Source of the DNA: Mesorhizobium sp. NZP2077
GTDB taxonomy: Bacteria; Pseudomonadota; Alphaproteobacteria; Rhizobiales; Rhizobiaceae
Length of the DNA: 64,000 nt
Direction of reading: 5' to 3'
Assembly (NCBI RefSeq): GCF_013170805.1
Contig: NZ_CP051293.1
Location: 1,054,001-1,118,000 of the forward strand
Numbering within the stretch: the stretch's first letter is position 1; every line of letters starts with the position of its first letter. Positions 18,355-28,219 of the stretch are shown here, piece after piece. The notes under the pieces were generated by a model. That model saw only the letters and a program-made list of their open reading frames with translations. It did no database searches and was not told the DNA's origin. Both the position numbers and the translations under genes were made by a program.

Positions 18355-19293
18355 ATGCAAGCCGCAGCCCGACGACCTCGCACTAACCATCTCGATCTGG
18401 CGCAGCGCATCCTGGATGTGGCGCGGCAGCGCGGTTTCGGACCCGGCACGCGCCTGCCCGAGCAGCAGATCGCCTCGCTGTGCAATGTCTCGCGCACGCC
18501 GGTGCGGGCGGCACTCAGCCTGCTGGCGGAACGGGGTGTCGTGCGCTGGGAGGCCGATACCGGCTATCATCTGGCGGTCGACCTTACCGTGCAGTCGGCA
18601 ATATCGGCCGAATTGCCCGCCGCGGAGGAAGACGAGCTGGCCGAAGCAATCCTGCGCGACCGGTCGGCGCGGCGATTGGACCAGACAGTGACCGCCGCCG
18701 GGTTGATGCGGCGGTACAGTGCCGGGAGAAAGACGGTACTAAAAGCGCTTAATAAACTGACGGAAGAGAATCTGCTGGACCGTGCACCCGGCCAGTCCTG
18801 GCTTTTTCGTCGCACGCCGGACGATCCGGAAGCGCAAGGCGAAAGCTATGAGTTCCGCTTGTTGCTGGAGCCCGCGGCGATCCTGACGCCTGGCTTTCGG
18901 CTGGACGGCGCGCGGGCGGCGTCGTTGCGGCAAGGCATGGATGCGCTGTCGGCGCTGCCGGATGCCGCGTTCGACACGCGCGAATTCCAGCGGCTGGACA
19001 TGGATTTTCACGGCATGATCGCCGAGGGGTCCGCCAACCGCTTCGTCGCCGACGCGCTGGCCGATCATCTGAGGCTGCGCCGGCTGCCCGGTATCTATGC
19101 CGGCGTCAACGTCTTCCGGCTGCGGCAATCCTTGCTCGAACATCTGAACATACTCGACCATCTCGAAAGCCGGCAGTATGAGGTGGCTGCCGATCTGCTT
19201 CGCATCCACTTGCGGCTCTCCCGCAACCAGCGACCGCAAGCGGCCAGCCGCGGCGCCCCCGCGCTGTTCGGCATGATCGGCCGGCCGGAATGA
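18355..19293 (+). CDS. GntR-family transcriptional regulator with FCD-like domain
   Basis: DNA-binding regulator of 312 residues. Residues about 15-75 form a GntR winged helix (GTRLPEQQIASLCNVSRTPVRAAL). A second helix-turn-helix-like stretch follows around 105-150 (TAAGLMRRYSAGRKTVLKALNKLTEENLL), and then an all-helical FCD-like ligand domain (about 160-290). The second wing is unusual for the family. ATG 18355 gives the conserved beginning; the upstream extension lacks similarity and a ribosome site. As the first gene of the plus arm, facing the transporter arm, it probably senses the imported amine and controls both. Confidence 0.82.
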   Translation: MQAAARRPRTNHLDLAQRILDVARQRGFGPGTRLPEQQIASLCNVSRTPVRAALSLLAERGVVRWEADTGYHLAVDLTVQSAISAELPAAEEDELAEAILRDRSARRLDQTVTAAGLMRRYSAGRKTVLKALNKLTEENLLDRAPGQSWLFRRTPDDPEAQGESYEFRLLLEPAAILTPGFRLDGARAASLRQGMDALSALPDAAFDTREFQRLDMDFHGMIAEGSANRFVADALADHLRLRRLPGIYAGVNVFRLRQSLLEHLNILDHLESRQYEVAADLLRIHLRLSRNQRPQAASRGAPALFGMIGRPE

Positions 19294-19303
19294 CGAGGAT
19301 TAA

Positions 19304-20587
19304 TTGACGCGTAAAGCCAGCCCGACCATCGCGCTGTTTCCCGAAGCAAGCTTCGGCGCCGCGTTGAATTGCGTCGGCATCGCGCAGGCCTTGCGCGCCA
19401 AGGGCGCCCGGCCCGTCTTCATCTGCCATGCCGGTTTCTCCGGTGTCTTTGCCGACTATGGTTTCCAGGAATACCAGCTGCCGACCGATGAGCCGCTGAG
19501 CGACAGCGAGCGCCAGAGCTACTGGCAGGCCTTCGTGCGCCGCCATCTGCCGCATTTCCGGCTGAGCCCGATCGACCAGCTCGAAACCTATGTCGCGCCG
19601 ACGTGGCAAGCGATCGTCGACACATCAGTCAATGCCGAGGCGCCTTTGCGCCAATTGCTGGCGCGGCTGAAGCCGGACGCGGTAGTGCTCGACAATGTCA
19701 TCATGTTCCCGGCGATCGCAACCGCCGGCTGCCCGTGGGTGCGTGTCGTCTCCTGCGCCGAGACGGAACTGCCTGACGCCGAAGTGCCGCCCTACCTTTC
19801 AGGAATGAGTGCGGATGACCCGCAACGCGCGGCGTTCGAGGCGCGCTATCTCTCGGCCTCGGCGCCGGCGCATGACCGCTTCAACCGTTTTCGCGTCGAT
19901 GCCGGCCTGGCACCATTGCCCAAGGGCATGTTCCTGGAAAGCTCGCCCGACCTCAATTTGCTGCTGACGCCGGCGATCGTGCGGCGCGAACGGGCCGAGC
20001 CGCTCGATCCGCAGCGCTTCGTCTATCTCGAAGGTTGCGTGCGCTCGGAAGGGCCGTTCGAGGTGCCGGTGTTTCCGCGCAATGGCGGGCCGCTGGTCTA
20101 TGTCGCCTTCGGCAGTCTCGGCGCCATGGACGTCGGGCTGATCGAGCGTATGCTTGCCGTGTTCGACAGATTGCCGGCGCGCTTCATCGTCAATGTCGGC
20201 GGCCTGCGCGATGCCTATCGCGCGGTTCCCGACAATGTCTATCTCGACGCCTGGTTTCCGCAGCCCTCCGTGGTGGCGAAGTCCGACCTGTTCATCCACC
20301 ACGGCGGCAACAACAGCTTTTGCGAGGCGCTGCGTTTCGGCGTGCCGTCGCTGATCATGCCTTATTGCTGGGACGGACACGACAATGCGCGCCGCGCCGA
20401 AGAGACCGGCACTGGCGACCATATCGGCCGTGACGGCTGGACCGAAGGAGTATTGGAGAGAGCCATTCTCGGCCTGCTGGCCGACGATGCCATGCGCGCC
20501 CGCCTGAAGGGAAATGCAGCTGAGATGGCGCTGAAACCCGGAACGGAAATGGCCGCGCAAGCCATACTCTCTCTGATACGGACTTGA
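19304..20587 (+). CDS. GT1-family (MGT/UGT-like) glycosyltransferase, copy B
   Basis: GT-B glycosyltransferase of 427 residues, paralogous along its length to the enzyme at 12975-14249. Both share FPEAxxGxALNxVGIAQA near the start, DNVIMFPAIA, YLEGCVR, VYVAFGSLGAMDV, HHGGNNSFCEAL (about 332) and YCWDGHDNARRAEETG. The start is TTG 19304, with GAGGAT four bases before it and 10 bases after the GntR stop. It is followed at once by the PuuA-like gene. Two GT1 enzymes, one on each arm of one amine operon pair, is not a layout I recognise. Acceptor unknown. Confidence 0.85.
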   Translation: MTRKASPTIALFPEASFGAALNCVGIAQALRAKGARPVFICHAGFSGVFADYGFQEYQLPTDEPLSDSERQSYWQAFVRRHLPHFRLSPIDQLETYVAPTWQAIVDTSVNAEAPLRQLLARLKPDAVVLDNVIMFPAIATAGCPWVRVVSCAETELPDAEVPPYLSGMSADDPQRAAFEARYLSASAPAHDRFNRFRVDAGLAPLPKGMFLESSPDLNLLLTPAIVRRERAEPLDPQRFVYLEGCVRSEGPFEVPVFPRNGGPLVYVAFGSLGAMDVGLIERMLAVFDRLPARFIVNVGGLRDAYRAVPDNVYLDAWFPQPSVVAKSDLFIHHGGNNSFCEALRFGVPSLIMPYCWDGHDNARRAEETGTGDHIGRDGWTEGVLERAILGLLADDAMRARLKGNAAEMALKPGTEMAAQAILSLIRT

Positions 20588-20592
20588 ACGAA

Positions 20593-21969
20593 ATGCCAGA
20601 CAAAAACACGAATAAAGCTGCAATCTCCAACGACCCCAAGGCCTGGCTGGCCCAGCACGGCATCAACGAGGTCGAGTGCCTGGTGCCCGACATGAACGGT
20701 GTGCTGCGCGGCAAGGCGCTGCCGACGGCCAAATTCCTCAAGGCGCTGGAAGACCGCGCGCTTTATCTGCCGAGCAGCGCCTTCCTGGTCAGCATCGATG
20801 GCCGCTATTCCGGCTCGATCGACGAGGGTTTTGCCTATTCGGATCCGGACATGCGCATGGTGCCGGACGTCTCGACGCTGTGCCTGGCGCCGGGTGCGGG
20901 CGCTGGCAAGGCCTATGTCTTCGCCGACGCCTTCCACATGGATGGCAGGCCATGGATGGCCTCGCCGCGCCATGTGCTGCGCGCCGTGCTCGATCTCTAC
21001 CGGCAGCGCGGCTGGCGCGCGGTGGTGGCACCGGAGCTTGAATTCTATCTCACCGCGCCCAACCCCGATCCAGACAGACCGTTGACCGCGCCGGTCGGCG
21101 CCAATGGCCGCGCGGAGGGCGTGCAGCATCCCTATGACATGGCGGCGCTCGAAGAATTCGAGCCGGTGATCCGCCGCGTCTATGACTATGCCGCGGCCGC
21201 CGGCCTGCCGCTCGACACGCTGATCCATGAATCGGGTACGGGGCAGCTGGAGATCAATCTCCTGCATGGCGACGCGCTGCCGCTTGCCGACCAGGTGCTG
21301 CTGTTCAAGCGGCTGACGCGCCAGGCCGCGCAGCAATGCGGCATGCACGCGACCTTCATGGCCAAGCCGATCGCGGCGCAGGCCGGCAGCTCGATGCATC
21401 TGCACATGTCTGTCGTCGATGAGGCGGGCAATGCGCTGTTTGCCGGCGCTGATGATGCCGACACCGAAATGTTCGGCCATTTCATCGGCGGCCTGCAGAA
21501 ATATGTGCCCGAGATCATGCCGCTGTTCGCGCCCAACGTGAATTCTTTCCGCCGCATAAGGCCGAACCACAGCGCGCCGGCCAACATCGAATGGTCGCAC
21601 GACAACCGCTCCTGCGGCCTGCGCGTGCCGGCCGGTGGCCGCGCCGCAAGGCGGGTGGAGAACCGCCTGCCGGGCGCCGATTGCAATCCCTATCTGGCAA
21701 TCGCCGGTTCGCTGCTCGCCGGCTATCTCGGCGTCGAGCAGAAGCTGGCTCGCTCGGCCGAGGCTTCGGGCAATGCCTACAAGATCAAGAGCACGCTGCC
21801 GAAGACCATGGAGGAGGCGCTCGACCGCTTCACCGCTTGCGAACCGGTGCGGGCATTGCTCGGCGAGGATTTCTTCCAGACCTATCTGCGCGTCAAGAGC
21901 GTTGAGCTCGACCTGTTCCAGAGCGTGGTAACGAGCTGGGAACGCGACCATTTGCTGCTGAAGGTGTGA
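20593..21969 (+). CDS. Glutamine synthetase-family gamma-glutamyl amine ligase (PuuA-like)
   Basis: ATP-dependent ligase (458 residues) of the glutamine synthetase superfamily. In this setting it probably joins glutamate to an amine, as PuuA does with putrescine. It has ELEFYLT (metal glutamates), SSMHLHMSVVD, the ATP-site stretch RRIRPNHSAPANIEW with its basic residues, and ENRLPGADCNPYLAIA near the C-terminus. ATG 20593 starts six bases after the GT stop; a TTG at 20584 is an alternative. Its immediate PuuB-like partner and the PotD-type importer across the promoter support an amine substrate. Which amine is unknown. Confidence 0.86.
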   Translation: MPDKNTNKAAISNDPKAWLAQHGINEVECLVPDMNGVLRGKALPTAKFLKALEDRALYLPSSAFLVSIDGRYSGSIDEGFAYSDPDMRMVPDVSTLCLAPGAGAGKAYVFADAFHMDGRPWMASPRHVLRAVLDLYRQRGWRAVVAPELEFYLTAPNPDPDRPLTAPVGANGRAEGVQHPYDMAALEEFEPVIRRVYDYAAAAGLPLDTLIHESGTGQLEINLLHGDALPLADQVLLFKRLTRQAAQQCGMHATFMAKPIAAQAGSSMHLHMSVVDEAGNALFAGADDADTEMFGHFIGGLQKYVPEIMPLFAPNVNSFRRIRPNHSAPANIEWSHDNRSCGLRVPAGGRAARRVENRLPGADCNPYLAIAGSLLAGYLGVEQKLARSAEASGNAYKIKSTLPKTMEEALDRFTACEPVRALLGEDFFQTYLRVKSVELDLFQSVVTSWERDHLLLKV

Positions 21970-21971
21970 TC

Positions 21972-23270
21972 ATGACATCTTCAACGGGTTTCAATTCCGG
22001 TCTCGATATCGGCAAATCCTATTATGTCGCGACCGCCAATCCGGCTCCGGACCATCCGGCGCTGGTCGGCGATGTCGATGCCGACCTCGTCGTCGTCGGC
22101 GGCGGCTGCACCGGCCTGTCTGCCGCCCTTCATGCCGCGGAGCGTGGCTTGAAGGTGGTACTGCTCGAAGGTGGCAAGATCGGCTGGGGCGCATCGGGGC
22201 GCAATGGCGGCCAGATGATTCCCGGCCTGCGCAAGGGCGCCAAGGGATTGGTCAAGCTTTACGGTCCCGAGCGGGCGAAGGTGCTGTTCGACCTTGCCTT
22301 CGAAGCACGCGGGCTGGTGCTCGACATCATCGAGCGTCACGCCATCGACTGCGATCTGAGACTGACCGGCCATCTGGTCGGCGCGGTCAACGGCTCCGAC
22401 CTCAAAGACCTCGAGGACGAAGCAAAGTGCCTCGAAAGCGTGATGAAATTCCGCGATGTCGAGATCCTGTCGGCAGCGGACGCCAGCGCCAAGGTCGACA
22501 CGCCCTATCATGGCGCGATGTATGAGCCGCTGGGCGGCCACATGCATCCGCTGAACTACACGCTCGGCCTTGCCCGGGCGGCAGTGGCCGCCGGCGTCAG
22601 CATCCATGAGAACTCGGTGGCGGTGAAGCTCGAGCGCGAGCCTTCGATCCGGGTCTCGACGTCAAAGGGCTCGGTCCGGGCCAAACATGTCGTGCTGGCG
22701 GGCGATGCGTTGCTGCATGGGCTTGAGCCGCGCGTCAACAGCCGCATCATGCCGGTCGGCAACTACATCGTCGCCACCGAGCCGCTGGAAGGCAAACGCA
22801 ACGTCATCCCGGCCAATGTCGCGGTGTCGGACACACGCTTCGTCGTCAACTATTACCGCATGTCGGCGGATGGACGCCTGCTGTTCGGCGGCGGCGAGCG
22901 CTACACGCCATCGCCGCCGGCCGATATTGCCGGCTTCGTGCGGCCGCACATGGAAGCGACGTTTCCGCAGCTCAAGGGCTGCCGCATCGACCATGCCTGG
23001 GGCGGGCTGGTGTCGGTGACGACGTCGCGGCTGCCGCATGTCGGGCACTATGGCGAGGTCTATTTCGCGCATGGCTATTCCGGCAAGGGCGTCATCCTGT
23101 CGACGCTGTCGGGCAAGCTGCTGGCGGAAGCGATCACAGGCGATGCTTCACGGCTCGATTTGTTCTCGACGCTGACGCCGCTGCCGTTCCCGGGCGGCAC
23201 GGCGCTGCGTGGCCCGCTCTATGTGCTGGGCATGCTGTGGTACGCGATGCGGGATCGGATCAAGCATTGA
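21972..23270 (+). CDS. FAD-dependent oxidoreductase (PuuB / DAO family)
   Basis: Flavoprotein oxidase or dehydrogenase of 432 residues. The FAD-binding Rossmann motif VVVGGGCTGLSAALHAAERG lies at about residues 38-57, followed by GASGRNGGQMIPG, typical of PuuB and other DAO-fold amine oxidases. The C-terminal FAD contact reads HVGHYGEVYFAHGYSGKGV. It would oxidise the gamma-glutamylated amine to an aldehyde, feeding the dehydrogenase at 10223. ATG 21972 lies three bases after the ligase stop. End of the plus arm; the next gene is convergent, seven bases away. Confidence 0.87.
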   Translation: MTSSTGFNSGLDIGKSYYVATANPAPDHPALVGDVDADLVVVGGGCTGLSAALHAAERGLKVVLLEGGKIGWGASGRNGGQMIPGLRKGAKGLVKLYGPERAKVLFDLAFEARGLVLDIIERHAIDCDLRLTGHLVGAVNGSDLKDLEDEAKCLESVMKFRDVEILSAADASAKVDTPYHGAMYEPLGGHMHPLNYTLGLARAAVAAGVSIHENSVAVKLEREPSIRVSTSKGSVRAKHVVLAGDALLHGLEPRVNSRIMPVGNYIVATEPLEGKRNVIPANVAVSDTRFVVNYYRMSADGRLLFGGGERYTPSPPADIAGFVRPHMEATFPQLKGCRIDHAWGGLVSVTTSRLPHVGHYGEVYFAHGYSGKGVILSTLSGKLLAEAITGDASRLDLFSTLTPLPFPGGTALRGPLYVLGMLWYAMRDRIKH

Positions 23271-23277
23271 GGTCGGC

Positions 23278-24048
23278 CTAGACCACAAAGAAATCCTCGA
23301 TGCGCTGCCTGGCCTCCAGCAGCGCCGGCAGGATTTCCCGCTCCATCTCCGCGACCGAAAACCGCGCCGACTGGGTCGAGACGTTGATTGCCGCGACCGT
23401 GCGTTCTGCTCGGTCGCGGATCGGCACGGCGATGGAACGCAGGCCAAGTTCCAGCTCCTCGTCGACAATGGCAAAGCCGACGGCCTTGGCCTTGCCGATG
23501 GCGTCGGCAAGCAGCCCAATGTCGGTGATCGTCTTCGGCGTTCGCCTCTCGATCGTCGCCTGGCTGAGAAATGCGTCCAGTTCCCCTGATGTCAGGCCGG
23601 CAAGCAGGATGCGGCCCATCGACGTGCAATAGGCGGGCAGCCTGGTGCCGACATCGAGTGACACGCTGAGGATGCGGCGGCCGGGAATGCGGGCGACATA
23701 GACGACATCATGGCTCGACAGGATCGCCGCCGAGCAGGCCTCGTTCAACTGCGTTGCAACAGCACGCATGATGGGTGCGGCGAAGCTCCACAGCGAGCCG
23801 CCGCCGAGCCATGTGCGGGCAACGGTCAGCAGGCGCGGCGACAGCGAGAACACGCGGCCGTCTTGTGTTGCGTAGCCGGTCGCAACCAGCGTCAGCAGAA
23901 AGCGGCGGGCGCCGGCGCGGGTCAGGCCCGCTTCCTCGGCCATCTCGGTCAGAGTCATGCCCGTGGGATGCCGGGCGAGAATCTCCATCACGGCAAGGCC
24001 GCGCTCGAGCGAGCCGACATGGTCACGGGAAGCGGCTTCTTCGTCCAT
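23278..24048 (-). CDS. IclR-family regulator (PcaR/PobR-like)
   Basis: Transcription factor of 256 residues. It has a winged helix-turn-helix at about 12-70 (GLAVMEILARHPTGMTLTEMAEEAGLTR) and a C-terminal IclR effector domain (RILSVSLDVGTRLPAYCTSMGR, GFAIVDEELELGLRSIAVP). ATG 24048 has GGAGG four bases upstream, better than ATG 24069. It is divergent from the pcaIJF genes, and a palindromic site matching known PcaR sites lies between them. Control of 3-oxoadipate degradation is therefore likely. Confidence 0.87.
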   Translation of the reverse strand: MDEEAASRDHVGSLERGLAVMEILARHPTGMTLTEMAEEAGLTRAGARRFLLTLVATGYATQDGRVFSLSPRLLTVARTWLGGGSLWSFAAPIMRAVATQLNEACSAAILSSHDVVYVARIPGRRILSVSLDVGTRLPAYCTSMGRILLAGLTSGELDAFLSQATIERRTPKTITDIGLLADAIGKAKAVGFAIVDEELELGLRSIAVPIRDRAERTVAAINVSTQSARFSVAEMEREILPALLEARQRIEDFFVV

Positions 24049-24129
24049 CTCACCTCCGCCAAACGACATCGTCCTAGGATTGACTCCGGGCCATATGATA
24101 GCCTAGAAAGTATCCTATGTAAAACAATT

Positions 24130-24144
24130 GTTCGGAATACGAAC
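24130..24144. promoter_or_regulatory. PcaR-type IclR operator GTTCG-GAATA-CGAAC
   Basis: A perfect inverted repeat with five-base arms and a five-base AT-rich spacer, 25 bases before the pcaI start and between the divergent IclR and pcaI genes. From memory, the Pseudomonas PcaR site has the same GTTCG-N5-CGxAC form, so this is a good candidate for regulator binding. Confidence 0.6.
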
Positions 24145-24168
24145 TTTTTTGAATCTGGAGCCCGATCG

Positions 24169-25026
24169 ATGGTCAAGTTCCTGCCGCTCAAACAGGCCGT
24201 GGCCGAGAATTTGAACAATGGCGATACCGTCGCCTTCGAGGGCTTCACCCATCTGATCCCGACGGCCGCGGCACATGAGGCGATCCGCCAGGGATTTCGC
24301 GACCTGACCCTGATCAGGATGACGCCGGACCTGATCTACGACCAGATGATTGGCATGGGTATGGCGAAGAAAATCATCTTCTCCTATGTCGGCAATCCGG
24401 GTGTCGGCCTGCTGCGGCGCGCCCGCGACGCGATCGAGAACGGATTTCCCCGGTCGCTCGAGGTCGAGGAACACAGCCATGCCGGCATGGCCAACGCCTA
24501 TGAGGCGGGCGCGGCCGGTCTGCCTTGTGCTGTGTTTCGCGGCTATCGCGGTGCCGGCCTTGCGGCGGTCAATCCGAACATCAAGTCGGTCACCTGTCCG
24601 TTCACCGGCGAGGTGCTGGCCGCGGTTCCCTCGATCCGACCCGACGTCACCTTCATCCATGCGCAGAAGGCCGACAAAAAAGGCAATGTGCTGGTCGAGG
24701 GCATCATCGGTATCCAGAAGGAAGCGGTTCTGGCGGCCAGGCGCGCTGTGGTGACGGTCGAGGAAGTGGTCGACAATTTCGACGATCTGCATCCCAATCT
24801 GACCGTGCTGCCGCGCTGGACCATCGCGGCGATCTCCGTCGTGCCCGGTGGATCGCACCCATCTTACGCACACGGCTATTACGCGCGTGACAATGCCGCC
24901 TACCTTGAATGGGACGACATCGCGGCCGACCGCGAGAGATTCCAGGCGTGGATGCAGGCGAATGTCATCGAGAAGAGCGCCGACGATTTCGCGGCCCGCA
25001 TCGAGCATCTGAGGAAAGCGGCATGA
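24169..25026 (+). CDS. pcaI: 3-oxoadipate CoA-transferase, alpha subunit
   Basis: Alpha subunit (285 residues) of the class I CoA-transferase that moves CoA from succinyl-CoA to 3-oxoadipate in aromatic degradation. The glycine-rich start GDTVAFEGFTHLIPTAAAHEAI, then YVGNPGVGLLRRARDAIE and HAQKADKKGNVLVEG, match the rhizobial PcaI type as I remember it. GGAG at 24157 sets ATG 24169. Its stop overlaps the beta subunit start by four bases (ATGA). The IclR gene and the thiolase downstream support the assignment over a generic CoA-transferase. Confidence 0.83.
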   Translation: MVKFLPLKQAVAENLNNGDTVAFEGFTHLIPTAAAHEAIRQGFRDLTLIRMTPDLIYDQMIGMGMAKKIIFSYVGNPGVGLLRRARDAIENGFPRSLEVEEHSHAGMANAYEAGAAGLPCAVFRGYRGAGLAAVNPNIKSVTCPFTGEVLAAVPSIRPDVTFIHAQKADKKGNVLVEGIIGIQKEAVLAARRAVVTVEEVVDNFDDLHPNLTVLPRWTIAAISVVPGGSHPSYAHGYYARDNAAYLEWDDIAADRERFQAWMQANVIEKSADDFAARIEHLRKAA

Positions 25027-25823
25027 GCGACAATCAGCTGGGCTTCACTCCGAACGAGATGATGACCATCGCCGCCAGCCGTGCGCTGCGGAATGACGAT
25101 GTCTGCTTCGTCGGCATCGGCGCGCCGTCCGCCGCCTGCAATGTGGCGAGGCTGACGCATGCGCCTGATATCACATTGATCTATGAGAGCGGCACGATCG
25201 GCACCGCGCCTGACGTGCTGCCGCTGTCGATTGGCGACGGCGAATTGTGCGAGACCGCGGTTACCACCGTCGCGGTGCCGGAAATGTTCCGCTACTGGCT
25301 GCAGGGCGGCCGCATCTCGATCGGTTTCCTCGGTGCGGCCCAGCTCGACAAGTTCGGCAACATCAACACCACCGTCATCGGCGACTATTTCCACCCGAAG
25401 ACCAGGCTGCCCGGCGGCGGCGGCGCGCCGGAGATCGCGACCTCGTCGAAGGAGGTCTACATCACCATGGCGCAGACCAAGCGCGGCATGGTCGAGAAGA
25501 TCGATTTCTTCACCTCCTTCGGCCATGGCGAGGGCGGCGACCATCGCCAGCGCCTCGGCATCGACACCGCTGGCCCGACGCTGCTGATTACCGATCTTGC
25601 CATCTGGAAGCCGGACCCTGTGAGCAAGGAATTCACCGTCGTGTCGCTGCACCCCGGCGTCACCCGCCAGCAGGTGCAGGACAGCTGTGGCTGGGTGGTT
25701 AAGTTCGCAGAGGCGCTTGACGAAACACCGGCGCCAAGCGAACTCGAACTGAAGACATTGCGAGACCTGCAGGCCCGCACCAAGGCGGCGCATGAGGGAA
25801 CCGGAAAAGCAAAGGCTGCATGA
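25023..25823 (+). CDS. pcaJ: 3-oxoadipate CoA-transferase, beta subunit
   Basis: Beta subunit (266 residues). The catalytic glutamate that forms the thioester is probably Glu55 in IYESGTIGTAP. This differs from the SENG form of many beta subunits but fits the GctB/IpdB-like branch. FLGAAQLDKFGNINTT is the expected glycine-loop segment. The start at 25023 overlaps pcaI by four bases. The protein is close to the expected length. Substrate is assigned from operon context. Confidence 0.82.
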   Translation: MSDNQLGFTPNEMMTIAASRALRNDDVCFVGIGAPSAACNVARLTHAPDITLIYESGTIGTAPDVLPLSIGDGELCETAVTTVAVPEMFRYWLQGGRISIGFLGAAQLDKFGNINTTVIGDYFHPKTRLPGGGGAPEIATSSKEVYITMAQTKRGMVEKIDFFTSFGHGEGGDHRQRLGIDTAGPTLLITDLAIWKPDPVSKEFTVVSLHPGVTRQQVQDSCGWVVKFAEALDETPAPSELELKTLRDLQARTKAAHEGTGKAKAA

Positions 25824-25824
25824 C

Positions 25825-27030
<1,206 letters not shown>

Positions 27031-27049
27031 CCGAAGACCCTTTCTTGGT

Positions 27050-27072
27050 TGGCCAGATCGGAGATCTGACCA
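27050..27072. promoter_or_regulatory. Inverted repeat between pcaF and the BMP gene
   Basis: TGGCCAGATC-GGA-GATCTGACCA, ten-base arms with one mismatch. It could fold as a hairpin ending the pca transcript, or act as a FadR-type GntR operator for the transporter, since TGG...CCA ends are common there. The sequence alone does not decide. Confidence 0.4.
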
Positions 27073-27184
27073 GGCGCACCAAATTTGACCATGTGGACAA
27101 AAGTCTGCACCCGTTCCATAGTTCCCCGTCTGACATTTCTAGGAACAGCCGGCTCGACACGGCTGTCGAACAGAGGGGAATGCA

Positions 27185-28216
27185 ATGGAAAACCGCACGA
27201 ACAAATTCCAGATAAAACGCGAAGGGATTTCGCGGCGCAACGTGCTGGAGCTTGGTGCGCTTGGCCTGGCCGCGGCGATGCTGCCGGGTGCCGCTTTTGC
27301 CAAGGACAAGAAGCTGAAGGTCGCGGCGATCTTCGCCACGCCGATCGAGGAGCCATGGGACAACCAGATCCATGTCGCCCTGCAGAAGGCGCAGAAGGAA
27401 CTCGGCATCGACTACAAATGGTCTGAGAAGGTGCAGACCGCCGACTTCAGCCGCGTCATGCGTGAATATGCGCAAGGCGGCTACCAGCTGGTGCTGGGCG
27501 ACGCCTTCGCCGCCGAGCGTGAATCGCGCCGCACCGCCAAGCAGTTCCCGAAAACCGCCTGGCTGTTCGGCTCGGGTGCCGGCCCCGCAGAACCCAATTT
27601 CGGCGTCTTCGACAACTGGATCCACGAGCCCGCTTATCTCTCCGGCATGATCGCCGGCAAGATGTCGAAATCGGGTACGGTCGGCGCCGTCGCGGCGATG
27701 GGCATTCCGGAGGTGAACCGGCTGGTTAACGCCTTCTTCGCTGGCGCCAAGGAGGTCAATCCGAACATCAAGAAGAAGGTCGCCTTCATCGGCTCCTTCT
27801 TCGATCCGCCAAAGGCCAAGGAAGCGGCGGTGGCGCAGATCGATGCCGGCGTCGACGTCATCTATGCCGAGCGCTTCGGCGTCATCGAGGCGGCGGTCGA
27901 GAAGAAGATCTATGCCATCTCCAACATGTCCGACCAGTCGAGCCTCGGTCCCGATACGGTCATCACCGGCCCGGTCTGGGACATGTATCCGACGGTCGAG
28001 CAGGCGATCAAGCTGGTCAAGGCCGGCGTCTACACGGCGCAGGACTATGGCGATTTCTCGCGCATGGCCAAGGGCGGCTCGTATCTCGCCCCCTACCACA
28101 AGTTCGACAAGACGCTGCCTGCCGACGTCAAGGATCTGGTCGAGAAGAAGAAGGCCGAGATCTTGGAAGGCAATTTCCGGGTGGATGTGGACGAGAACAC
28201 GCCGGTTTCGGATTAG
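27185..28216 (+). CDS. BMP-family ABC transporter substrate-binding protein (Tat signal)
   Basis: Periplasmic binding protein (343 residues) of the Bmp/PnrA-like family, whose known members bind nucleosides or purines. The N-terminus has a twin-arginine signal (ISRRNVLELGALGLAAAM, arginines 17-18, cleavage after AFA). It has no lipobox cysteine, unlike many BMP lipoproteins. The core has VAAIFATPIEEPWDNQI, GYQLVLGDAF and GAVAAMGIPEVNRLVNAF. The ATPase and permeases follow after a large palindromic intergenic element. Ligand unknown; a purine derivative is the best guess from the family. Confidence 0.86.
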   Translation: MENRTNKFQIKREGISRRNVLELGALGLAAAMLPGAAFAKDKKLKVAAIFATPIEEPWDNQIHVALQKAQKELGIDYKWSEKVQTADFSRVMREYAQGGYQLVLGDAFAAERESRRTAKQFPKTAWLFGSGAGPAEPNFGVFDNWIHEPAYLSGMIAGKMSKSGTVGAVAAMGIPEVNRLVNAFFAGAKEVNPNIKKKVAFIGSFFDPPKAKEAAVAQIDAGVDVIYAERFGVIEAAVEKKIYAISNMSDQSSLGPDTVITGPVWDMYPTVEQAIKLVKAGVYTAQDYGDFSRMAKGGSYLAPYHKFDKTLPADVKDLVEKKKAEILEGNFRVDVDENTPVSD

Positions 28217-28219
28217 AGC

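Noticed and set aside
20362..21951. Long antisense open frame (over 500 codons) opposite the PuuA-like ligase
   Set aside because: High GC makes stop codons rare on the opposite strand. Its protein is rich in Arg, His and Gly without any motif, and the plus-strand gene has clear glutamine synthetase motifs.
12975..22000. Recent horizontal island for the amine/GT cluster
   Set aside because: Composition is like the neighbours, and no integrase, tRNA junction or terminal repeat is seen.
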